A stretch of 31,161 bases of DNA. It comes from an uncultured Muribaculaceae bacterium (lineage in GTDB: Bacteria > Bacteroidota > Bacteroidia > Bacteroidales > Muribaculaceae). The notes under the pieces are model-generated. The model did no database searches, was not told the DNA's origin, and saw nothing but the letters and a program-made list of their open reading frames with translations. Each line of letters opens with the position of its first letter. Position 1 is the first letter of the stretch. The DNA lies in the NCBI GenBank assembly GCA_910579995.1, contig CAJTWH010000033.1:1-31161 (forward strand), in the 5' to 3' direction. A program made the translations under genes and the position numbers. This document shows, one piece after another, positions 8,717-15,694 of the stretch.

Positions 8717-10914
8717 AGACCCAGCTCAAGTTGGTTTTTTATCAGATTGTAGTATGCCCCTTTTCGGGCTGTCAGCTCGCTGTGGCTGCCTTGCTCTACA
8801 ATCCGACCCTTGTCGAGCACCACAATCGAGTCGGCATTCTTTACTGTAGACAATCTGTGAGCCACCACCACCACCGTGCGGCCACGGTAGAACTGATCGA
8901 GGTTTTCAACTATGTATCTCTCGTTTTCAGCGTCGAGGGCGTTTGTCGCTTCATCGAAAAAAATAAATTCAGGATTGCGGTAGATGGCGCGGGCGATAAG
9001 TATACGCTGCTTCTGCCCTTGGCTCAGGCCGATACCCTCCGGCCCGATATTTGTGTCGTAGCCCAAGGGCAGGGATGTTATGAAGCTGTCGATACATGCT
9101 TTTTGGGCGGCCTGCCGCATACGGTCGGTGTCAATCTCGCCATCATCTACGGCAATGTTGCGGGCTATCGATTCGGAGAAAATAACGCCGTCCTGCATTA
9201 CCGCTCCGCAGCGGCTGCGCCAGTCGTCCATGTCGAATGCCGACAGGTCGGTTTCGCCAAGAACGATATTGCCGGCGGTAGGACGGTAGTAGCCAAGGAG
9301 CAGTTTCACCAAGGTTGTCTTTCCGCTACCCGAGGCGCCGACGATGGCAGTGAATTTGTCGGGCTCGATGGTGAGGCAGATGTTGTCGAGGATGTTTTTG
9401 TTGGCATGGCGGTCGTATTTGAAATCGACATTGCGCATGATGAGGGCTTTGCCGTCGGTTTCTCTGACTTCAAGAGCGGCGGCTGCCACTTCTTCCTCTG
9501 AGTCGTGAATCTCGTTGATACGTTCGAGCGAAATCTTCACATCCTGAAGAGTGTAGGCAAACGATACAAACTGACTCACCGGCGAATTGAGCTGACCGAT
9601 GATATACTGCATGGCCATCATGGCGCCTAAAGTGAGCTCGCCCTGTATCACAGCCGTGGCGGCAAGCACGGTTATCAATATGTTTTTAAGCTCGTTGATA
9701 AACACTGAGCCCGCTTCTTGAGTCTGCTGCAGTTTGAGCGATTTCATCTGCACCATGAAAAGGTCGGCCTGAGTGTCTTCCCACTCCCAACGGCGGCGCC
9801 GACCGCAGTTCTGCAGCTTGATTTCCTGCATGGCGGTGATAAACTGATAAGTCTTGTTCTGACTGTTGGCCGAGGCACTGAAAAGCTCATAGTCGAGCAA
9901 TTTGCGACGGTGGAGAAACAGGCACACCCACACGCTGTAGATAATGCTGCACACAAGAAATACCCCGAAAATAAAAGGATTGTAGAAGCATAGCATTACA
10001 CTGAACACCACAAAGGTAATCACCGAGAAAAGTATGCCAAGACATTGTTGGGTGAGAAACGACTGTACCCTCGAGTGGTCTGACATGCGCTGGAGTATAT
10101 CGCCGAGCTGCTTTGTGTCGAAATACGCCATCGGCAGCCTCAGCAGCTTTATAAGAAAATCACTCAGCAGCGAGATATTGATACGCATTGATATATGGAG
10201 CAATATCCAACGGCGGATGAAGTCGGTGCTCGTTTTGCCGATCACTATCACAAGCTCGCCTATCAGTATCAGCCACACAAGTCTTATGCTGCGGTTGTGT
10301 ATGCCGAGGTCCACTATGCCTTGGGTCATCAGCGGCAGGATAATCTCAAGCAGACAGCCGAGCCCCATGCCCAAGGCTATCTGCAGGAGGTAGCGGCGGT
10401 ATTGGTGCAGATAGCCGAACAGGAACGAGAACGACCGCCGGGGGCTCACAGGCTCATCGGGGCAGAGGGTGTCGAAATCATCTCCCGGCTCGAAAAACAT
10501 GGCTACGCCCAACTCCCGGCCGTCGCGGCTGGTGCTGAGCCAGTTGGCGAGAAATTCCTCTTCCGACAGCTTATATATGCCCTTCGCCGGGTCGGCGATA
10601 TGATAGCGTCCGCTCTTCTCTCCGAGAAACACCACAAAATGCCGTTGCTTCCAATAGATGATACAAGGCACCGGACATGCTGCCAAGTCCTCAGCCGACA
10701 GCCGTGCACCCTTGCTGCGCAGGCCTATCGCGGCGGCAGCGTCGCCGATACCCTTCATCGATATTCCCTGATTGGTGGTGCTGCAGTATGCGCCGAGCTG
10801 GGCAAGGCTTATCTTCTTGCCGAGATAGCGGCATATCATGGCAAGGCAGGCGACGCCACATTGCATGGCGTCGTGCTGCCTCACAAAATATCTCCGCTTG
10901 AATTTTACTGTCAT
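8713..10914 (-). CDS. C39-peptidase ABC exporter (PCAT-type)
   Basis: A 733-residue peptidase-containing ATP-binding transporter that removes double-glycine leaders and exports the core peptide. The N-terminal C39 protease (about 1-130) has Gln13, Cys19 (QHDAMQCGVACLAMI), His92 (KQRHFVVF) and Asp108 (HIADPAKG), i.e. a complete catalytic set. The six-helix membrane domain spans about 165-445. The nucleotide-binding domain has Walker A at 526-534 (GASGSGKTT), the signature LSQGQ at 630-634, Walker B FIFFDE at 650-655 and the H-loop His686. Both ends overlap neighbours by ATGA, upstream with the outer-membrane barrel gene and downstream with the HlyD-like small gene. The obvious substrate is the precursor encoded at 14600-14878, whose leader ends in IGGG. 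Confidence 0.95.
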   Translation of the reverse strand: MTVKFKRRYFVRQHDAMQCGVACLAMICRYLGKKISLAQLGAYCSTTNQGISMKGIGDAAAAIGLRSKGARLSAEDLAACPVPCIIYWKQRHFVVFLGEKSGRYHIADPAKGIYKLSEEEFLANWLSTSRDGRELGVAMFFEPGDDFDTLCPDEPVSPRRSFSFLFGYLHQYRRYLLQIALGMGLGCLLEIILPLMTQGIVDLGIHNRSIRLVWLILIGELVIVIGKTSTDFIRRWILLHISMRINISLLSDFLIKLLRLPMAYFDTKQLGDILQRMSDHSRVQSFLTQQCLGILFSVITFVVFSVMLCFYNPFIFGVFLVCSIIYSVWVCLFLHRRKLLDYELFSASANSQNKTYQFITAMQEIKLQNCGRRRRWEWEDTQADLFMVQMKSLKLQQTQEAGSVFINELKNILITVLAATAVIQGELTLGAMMAMQYIIGQLNSPVSQFVSFAYTLQDVKISLERINEIHDSEEEVAAAALEVRETDGKALIMRNVDFKYDRHANKNILDNICLTIEPDKFTAIVGASGSGKTTLVKLLLGYYRPTAGNIVLGETDLSAFDMDDWRSRCGAVMQDGVIFSESIARNIAVDDGEIDTDRMRQAAQKACIDSFITSLPLGYDTNIGPEGIGLSQGQKQRILIARAIYRNPEFIFFDEATNALDAENERYIVENLDQFYRGRTVVVVAHRLSTVKNADSIVVLDKGRIVEQGSHSELTARKGAYYNLIKNQLELGL

Positions 10915-13190
10915 TCGGCGATACTTATTCGGGATTCGCGGCTTTGCAGTACCTCTCCGAGATTAATACGCCGCTTGGCGTTGGCGCGTATGGTGTAGCG
11001 CAAAGTCAAGGTCGGACGGATATCTTTGAAGCAATACCTGCGCAACGACATTTCGTAGAAGTCTCCATTGCTTGTGACTGTCTTGTCATGTACGGTTCCT
11101 GCAAGGTTGGCAACTTTTACACCAATATATAAATCATTGACCGCTTCGTAGATACACTGAAGACTGAATTCTTCCGGTTTGTATTTATCTTGGAAGCCGT
11201 ATCTGCGAACATACTTATTCCTATAAGTGAAGTTGCCATAGAAATTAAACCTCTTCACATTGAATTGGAATCCGGCATTAAGCCAATAGGAATTACCTGA
11301 GTTAGGCGACGAATAGTAATAACCGATTGTGCCGCCACCTACAAAGATTCTTCCGAAAGGGAGCCTGTAATTCACATTTGTGCCGATTGAATAATATTTG
11401 AAATAGGCATCGTTTGCGTAGGTTTTCACTATAAGCCCATCTTCGTTGACGTATTGATAGGGGTTCATGCCATTAGTCTCATCGCTATAAACGGCGTTGA
11501 GGTTCACATACCATTTTTTATACAAATAAGTATATTGCAACGAGACTTTACTAAGATTTTCAGGCCTAAGGTATGGGTTGCCGCACGTTATCTGCAATGG
11601 GTCGGTGGATGTATTTGCCGGATTTAAATAGGTGATGTCGGGTGCTGTGTGCCCTAACGAATAAAACAGGGCAAGCATATTTTTGTTGTTAATGCTGTAA
11701 TCAGCAAATACCAGACAGGAGAAAGGCCAAAAACTACGGTCATACCCTGCATTGCCAAGCATAGTGCCCTCATTGGCAATCGTTGCTGAAATACTGAATT
11801 TCTTGATGGACCAATCCAAGCTCAAATAGGCATATTGGATGTATTTCTTAAATGAAAACTTGTTGATATCAGATAATTCATTCATTCGTTGGTTAATATA
11901 GTCGATGTTTAACCCTGCACCTAACTTGAGATTGTCACGAATGGGATAATTATAAAATAACTGGCCGCTGATTCGGTTGCTTATGAGCTTATATATCATG
12001 TCGATATCTGTGATATCGGAGCCGAAAAGTTCTTGGCGCTTCATTGTGCTATTGACGTGGTTGTATGCATACGATACATTACCGCTGATAGTGTGCTGCT
12101 CAGAGAACTGATGGCGGTAATATGCCAAACCTTCAAGTATCTTATATGGTTCTCGGGTTGAGGCATGATATGAATTTTCCAAGGCGTCATATTTGCCGTC
12201 TCCGTTTTGCGTGGTCTTAACCAATGATGTTTGTCCCGAAATGTTTATGGCATAATTATTCTGCTTGTCGGGCACGCCTTTCAGCATTAACGATCCGCTC
12301 CAGTTGCGGGAATTGTTGTATTTTGTTTCATCAAGCTGCTGCACGAAGCTGCCGTTTGAGCGGGTCGTTTCAGATTCTGTCCGGTTGTTGTATAAATAGT
12401 TGAAACCGGCTTTGCCATAAAGACTGACTTTAGGATTACCCACCTCGAAGTTGATATTTGTATAGCCGTTGTCGAGGGGTATTGCATGGGCGGTATTTGC
12501 TTCGGCCCATAGATATGGGCGCTCTTTCTTGCGGACTTTGATATTGATTACAGATTTGTAGCCCATCACCTTATATCTTACCGGGGGATTGGTGATTACT
12601 TCGACCGAAATTATATCTGCCGGATTCAAGGGTGCGATTCCGCTGTTCAAATCATCTCCATTGACCAAAATTTTAGGATTCTCGTCGGATAGAGTTTCTA
12701 TGCTTCCTTTTGCAATGTCAGACATGAGCATAGGTATTTCTGCCAGCGCTTTGAACGGGTCGCGCATTTTGCGGGCTTTCTCAGATAGATAGAAGAGCAT
12801 ACCACCGGAGGTCTGCGTAGCGGTGGCGCTGCGGTCGGTGGTGACCGTCAATTCATTCAGCTCTATACTCTTGCGCGGGGTGAGCAATGCATATTTCATG
12901 TCGGAACTTTCATGAATCAGACTATCAGAATACAATTCATATCCAAACGCGTCGACTTCAAGCTGATACCTTCCATGCTTCACATTTTTGAGAAATGCAA
13001 TTTTTTGTACCTCATCAATATCAGCAGAATATGCAATGGAGTCGTTGGCAAGGAGGGTAATATGGCCGAGATCAAGCTGTGTGGTGTCGGTGGCGTCGTA
13101 AAGATAATATATAATATCATCTTTACCCTGTGCATTACACACTATAAGCGAACTAATCACACATATTGACAAAATAATAAATCTATTCAT
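10911..13190 (-). CDS. Outer-membrane beta-barrel (TonB-receptor-like) protein in RiPP operon
   Basis: A 759-residue outer-membrane protein. A signal peptide (MNRFIILSICVISSLIVCNAQG) is followed by a carboxypeptidase-regulatory-like beta-sandwich (about 24-110), a plug-like region (ELTVTTDRS ... NPKILVNGDDLNSGIAPLNPADIISVEVITNPPVRYKV) and a C-terminal barrel with many aromatic strands, the layout of the OMP_b-brl_3 family. No TonB box can be assigned with confidence. The start overlaps the radical SAM stop by 8 nt and the stop overlaps the exporter start as ATGA, so it is an integral operon member. It may release, re-import or give immunity to the peptide, or stand in for TolC; the sequence does not decide. 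It is A/T-richer than the exporter gene beside it. Confidence 0.88.
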   Translation of the reverse strand: MNRFIILSICVISSLIVCNAQGKDDIIYYLYDATDTTQLDLGHITLLANDSIAYSADIDEVQKIAFLKNVKHGRYQLEVDAFGYELYSDSLIHESSDMKYALLTPRKSIELNELTVTTDRSATATQTSGGMLFYLSEKARKMRDPFKALAEIPMLMSDIAKGSIETLSDENPKILVNGDDLNSGIAPLNPADIISVEVITNPPVRYKVMGYKSVINIKVRKKERPYLWAEANTAHAIPLDNGYTNINFEVGNPKVSLYGKAGFNYLYNNRTESETTRSNGSFVQQLDETKYNNSRNWSGSLMLKGVPDKQNNYAINISGQTSLVKTTQNGDGKYDALENSYHASTREPYKILEGLAYYRHQFSEQHTISGNVSYAYNHVNSTMKRQELFGSDITDIDMIYKLISNRISGQLFYNYPIRDNLKLGAGLNIDYINQRMNELSDINKFSFKKYIQYAYLSLDWSIKKFSISATIANEGTMLGNAGYDRSFWPFSCLVFADYSINNKNMLALFYSLGHTAPDITYLNPANTSTDPLQITCGNPYLRPENLSKVSLQYTYLYKKWYVNLNAVYSDETNGMNPYQYVNEDGLIVKTYANDAYFKYYSIGTNVNYRLPFGRIFVGGGTIGYYYSSPNSGNSYWLNAGFQFNVKRFNFYGNFTYRNKYVRRYGFQDKYKPEEFSLQCIYEAVNDLYIGVKVANLAGTVHDKTVTSNGDFYEMSLRRYCFKDIRPTLTLRYTIRANAKRRINLGEVLQSRESRISIAE

Positions 13191-14472
13191 TCCACTGTAT
13201 ACTCCTCTGTAATAATTGACATTTAAACAAATACATAAGATACTCTTTGGGTGAGAGGTTCATTGCGTCGAAAGTGCAGATTCTTTCTCCGTTGTGGGCA
13301 ATCAGCTGCCTGTTGCAAATACCCATACAGGCCGGGAACCATTTACATTCCTTGCAATAATCGGGTTGCATGTCTGCATACCACTCTGCGGTTTTTGCTC
13401 CGTCCCAAGTGATTTCTCCGGTTTCGGGATTAAATGTTCCTAAACTATTGTCTTTATCGAATGAATTTAAAGTGGAACATTTAAATACTCCGCCATCGTA
13501 ATTCACAAGAGCCTGATGTCTACGTTCTGCAAAGCATAGGCAGCCTTTGGGCATTATATAATAGTCCGGCGTGAATTTATAGTCGAATGTAAGCTGAATG
13601 GCATTTAATAATGCTTCTTTATCAACAAGTTCGGTCTTCAGTTGCCATACTTTCTTAATGATAACGTATGTGAAGCGCCTGTCAAGAAATGATATATCTT
13701 TCAGAATGTTCTCAAAGGTCGCAAGCGTGCGATTGTCAAAATTCACCCTTACCGCAAGCCAACGGTTTTCGATATTGTCATTGATCAACTTCAAAACTTC
13801 GAGAACTTTTCGATAAGAGTTGAAAGGCTTCTCTTTACAGCTTTTAATCTTGTTGTGCTGTTCCTCATTTCCGTCTAAAGTTATCTGAAAATGACAGCGA
13901 TATTGAGATAGATATTTTACAATATCGTCATCAATAAGAGTTGCGTTAGTAGTGAAGTCTGCAATCAGCTCAATTTCTTTTGAGGCGCAAAATTCTTTTG
14001 CAAAGTCAAGAATCTCTTTTATCGCCTCAAAGCATAGAAATGGTTCTCCTCCAAAGAAAGATAATTTCAAGCATGTAAATGTATGTTTGGAGTAATGGAG
14101 CTCGATGTTGCGCTTGATACCTTTGATAATATCATCTGAAATCTTGCTATCCTTGATTCTGTTTTCGTAACAATACCAACAGTTAAGATTACAATCTAAT
14201 GTGGGATTTACCATGATTTGATACATTTCCGGTGAATCCATCCATTCTTTGCGTCGCTTAATAATTTGGTTGGTTTCATCGTAATCGTTATCAATCAGGA
14301 ACTGTGCCTTTTTGCATTTATCCAGTAGTTCAGATGGTAAATTTTCAGCCGCAGTCTCAAAAATATCATGTTGCTGCTTCTGCATTATGATGAAACTGTT
14401 AGAACTTGCACTATAGTGCAAGAAACGGTCATCTCCTAAATCTTCGTAGAATTGGTATTTAGATTTTTTCAT
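13183..14472 (-). CDS. Radical SAM/SPASM peptide maturase
   Basis: A 429-residue enzyme predicted to modify the adjacent precursor by radical chemistry. The N-terminal region (about 1-80) resembles the leader-binding domains of other peptide maturases. The radical SAM cluster is CNLNCWYC with Cys94, Cys98 and Cys101, followed by LSFFGGEPFLCF for SAM binding. The C-terminal SPASM domain has the expected cysteines: Cys-x-Cys after MPKG, YDGGVFKC, then CKECKWFPACMGIC and a final Cys in ERICTF, enough for two auxiliary iron-sulfur clusters. The start at 14472 (MKKSKYQFYEDLGDD) is preferred to the longer frame reaching 14532, which has no good initiation context. It lies 127 nt after the precursor stop. 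Ranthipeptide- or sactipeptide-type thioether formation is the leading idea; epimerisation or carbon-carbon linkage cannot be excluded. Confidence 0.94.
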   Translation of the reverse strand: MKKSKYQFYEDLGDDRFLHYSASSNSFIIMQKQQHDIFETAAENLPSELLDKCKKAQFLIDNDYDETNQIIKRRKEWMDSPEMYQIMVNPTLDCNLNCWYCYENRIKDSKISDDIIKGIKRNIELHYSKHTFTCLKLSFFGGEPFLCFEAIKEILDFAKEFCASKEIELIADFTTNATLIDDDIVKYLSQYRCHFQITLDGNEEQHNKIKSCKEKPFNSYRKVLEVLKLINDNIENRWLAVRVNFDNRTLATFENILKDISFLDRRFTYVIIKKVWQLKTELVDKEALLNAIQLTFDYKFTPDYYIMPKGCLCFAERRHQALVNYDGGVFKCSTLNSFDKDNSLGTFNPETGEITWDGAKTAEWYADMQPDYCKECKWFPACMGICNRQLIAHNGERICTFDAMNLSPKEYLMYLFKCQLLQRSIQWNE

Positions 14473-14486
14473 AGGAATGTTTTTAG

Positions 14487-14588
14487 AAGGTGTTGCAGAG
14501 TCCCAAAACCGCAATAATTTTAAATATAGCAATTGATTACTATTTTTACGGGGTTGATTATTCCGAATTTGAGAATCTGCAACATCCT
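14487..14588 (-). other. Long stem-loop between precursor and maturase genes
   Basis: A 9-bp perfect inverted repeat (14491-14499 with 14576-14584), extendable with a one-base bulge to 14487-14588, closes a loop of about 76 nt. It occupies most of the precursor-maturase gap. Such a structure could stop or process part of the transcripts so that precursor RNA exceeds enzyme RNA. Function is inferred from position only. Confidence 0.45.
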
Positions 14589-14599
14589 CTTTTTGAAGG

Positions 14600-14878
14600 T
14601 TATTGGATGATTAAAGAACCACACTTGCCAGAGCTGTTGTTCGTGCCGGAACATCTTCCGGTGCCGTTGTTTGTACCACCGCAGCTGCCTGTCCAATTGT
14701 TAGTCCCGGAACAAAATCCAGAGTCATTGTTAGAAACATCGCATTTGCCCGTTTGGTTGTTAGGAGCAACGCCGACATTTTCGTCGCCACCACCAATAAC
14801 AACGAACCCAAGTTCGCTGTTTTCGAGCTCGTCCAATATATGGAGAGGAAGAGCCATTAATCTGTTGTTTGGTTTCAT
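14600..14878 (-). CDS. RiPP precursor with five NN-x-[TS]-G-x-Cys decapeptide repeats
   Basis: A 92-residue precursor peptide. Residues 1-30 are a leader (MKPNNRLMALPLHILDELEN, then SELGFVVIGG) ending in a triple glycine at 29-31, a suitable double-glycine site for the C39 exporter. After a short spacer come five exact 10-residue repeats (37-86) of the form x-x-[PST]-N-N-x-[TS]-G-x-C with Cys at 46, 56, 66, 76 and 86 and Asn pairs at 40-41, 50-51, 60-61, 70-71 and 80-81, then GSLIIQ. The start at 14878 is chosen because the upstream in-frame ATG at 14926 overlaps the predicted -7 box. The cysteines and the adjacent radical SAM enzyme suggest thioether or other crosslinks, one per repeat. The leader recalls the Bacteroidales GG-leader precursor families. 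Confidence 0.92.
   Translation of the reverse strand: MKPNNRLMALPLHILDELENSELGFVVIGGGDENVGVAPNNQTGKCDVSNNDSGFCSGTNNWTGSCGGTNNGTGRCSGTNNSSGKCGSLIIQ
14621..14770 (-). repeat. Five 30-bp tandem repeats inside the precursor gene
   Basis: The core-coding DNA consists of five in-frame 30-bp units with no insertion or deletion. The Asn-Asn and Gly-x-Cys codons are conserved while the third bases vary, showing selection on the peptide rather than recent DNA duplication. The last three units are the most alike. Confidence 0.85.
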
Positions 14879-14911
14879 GTTGATTACTTTTAAGTTTTGG
14901 ATAGTTAATGC

Positions 14912-14997
14912 TTTTATCAATTGCAAAGCTAAGAGTTTCGTTTGATAAAAGCAAATTTCAGGTCAATTTTATCAAATTATTTCAAAATGTGATAAAA
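14912..14997. promoter_or_regulatory. Four TTTTATCAAA-type operator boxes upstream of the precursor
   Basis: Four copies of the 10-mer TTTTATCAAA occur in alternating orientation: 14912-14921 (forward, last base T), 14941-14950 (reverse, exact), 14967-14976 (forward, exact) and 14988-14997 (reverse, one or two mismatches). The first pair flanks the -7 box and the second pair lies just upstream of the -33 box. This is the layout of dimer operator sites. The regulator is unknown; the HTH protein at 15695-17371 is the nearest candidate. Confidence 0.6.
14924..14955 (-). promoter_or_regulatory. Predicted RiPP operon promoter
   Basis: On the minus strand TTTG (14952-14955), a 20-bp spacer and TAGCTTTG (14924-14931) match the Bacteroides sigma-ABfr promoter exactly. 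The expected leader to the precursor ATG at 14878 is about 40 nt. Confidence 0.75.
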
Positions 14998-15052
14998 TCG
15001 GAGGGATATTTAGCAAATAGTCGGTTATTAAGCTGAGTCGTTAGCCGAAAGA

Positions 15053-15087
15053 TTTGTGAGAGCGCCCCGAGGGGCGCTTGTCACAAA
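15053..15087 (-). terminator. Strong G/C hairpin after the DUF3244 gene
   Basis: Nested inverted repeats pair 15053-15059 with 15081-15087 and 15061-15068 with 15071-15078, giving a 15-bp stem with a small internal bulge. It lies 71 nt past the DUF3244 stop and upstream of the RiPP promoter, so it most likely insulates the two units. A run of T is only partial. Confidence 0.55.
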
Positions 15088-15158
15088 CCGGTTTTGATGG
15101 TGTCGTTTTTCTCTCTCTTATGTAATTCGCTTTAAAAATAAATGGTTAATAAAATGGA

Positions 15159-15518
15159 TTATAGAATAAGAATTCCTTCTGCTACCCAACTGTCATTTTC
15201 TATTGTTACAGAGTATGAGCCGGTTGAAGAAGGCAGGAAGAATATTGCTGGAATAGATGAGGCGAAATCGACCACTTCGCCTTCGTAAAGAAGAAAAGCC
15301 TCGGCTTCTTGACCATTGGCTGAAGTGATTTCTATAGCGTTTAACTCAGCGTTATAGTTTACATCGAGCAACACTCGCATGGGTGCCCGTTCGACAGTTG
15401 ATTTATGGCCTTTGCTCTTGATGGTGACTATCACAGGCTGATTTGATTCAGCGCTATGGACTGTGCTGCCAAGACCTAAACCCAATGTAAGAAATAAAAA
15501 TATCAGCAGTCTTTTCAT
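15159..15518 (-). CDS. Small exported DUF3244-like protein
   Basis: A 119-residue protein with a clear signal peptide (MKRLLIFLFLTLGLGLGSTVHSAES) and a compact beta-rich domain. The order of segments (APMRVLLDVNYNAELNAIEITS, AFLLYEGEVV, GSYSVTIENDSWVAEGILIL) matches the Bacteroidetes DUF3244 family, a periplasmic or surface immunoglobulin-like fold of unknown role. It stands between the HTH regulator and the precursor, on the same strand, with long gaps on each side (176 nt upstream, 280 nt downstream). Three direct copies of a 10-bp box lie upstream. It could be a signal or partner protein for the membrane regulator; that link is inferred from position. Confidence 0.8.
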   Translation of the reverse strand: MKRLLIFLFLTLGLGLGSTVHSAESNQPVIVTIKSKGHKSTVERAPMRVLLDVNYNAELNAIEITSANGQEAEAFLLYEGEVVDFASSIPAIFFLPSSTGSYSVTIENDSWVAEGILIL

Positions 15519-15544
15519 AATGAAATATATTGGTTTTTCGACTG

Positions 15545-15589
15545 CTAAATTAGGCTATAAAAGTTTCATCTCCAAAATTAAAGTTTCAT
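15545..15589 (-). promoter_or_regulatory. DUF3244 gene promoter region with AAAGTTTCAT boxes
   Basis: Two exact copies of AAAGTTTCAT start at 15560 and 15580, exactly 20 bp apart, and a near -7 box (TAATTTAG on the minus strand, 15545-15552) follows 7 bp downstream. The spacing places the boxes over the -33 region and one or two helical turns above it, as expected for activator sites. Confidence 0.5.
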
Positions 15590-15678
15590 ATTTTTAATCG
15601 CTGTGACCTTTATATTTCTGTTGATACTGTGGTAGTTATGCAAAAACTTTATTTATATTTTTCTTACAGCCTAAAATG

Positions 15679-15688
15679 AAAGTTTCAT
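15679..15688 (-). promoter_or_regulatory. Third AAAGTTTCAT box
   Basis: A third exact copy of the 10-mer seen at 15560 and 15580, here extended to the palindrome TGAAAGTTTCA. It lies just beyond the stop of the HTH regulator and about 160 bp upstream of the DUF3244 start, so it may be a distal binding site. Confidence 0.45.
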
Positions 15689-15694
15689 ACATGG

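Noticed and set aside
14490..14945. 151-residue plus-strand Pro/Leu-rich frame across the precursor
   Set aside because: Mirror of the repeat-coding DNA; the minus strand has the promoter, the GG leader and the perfectly spaced cysteines.
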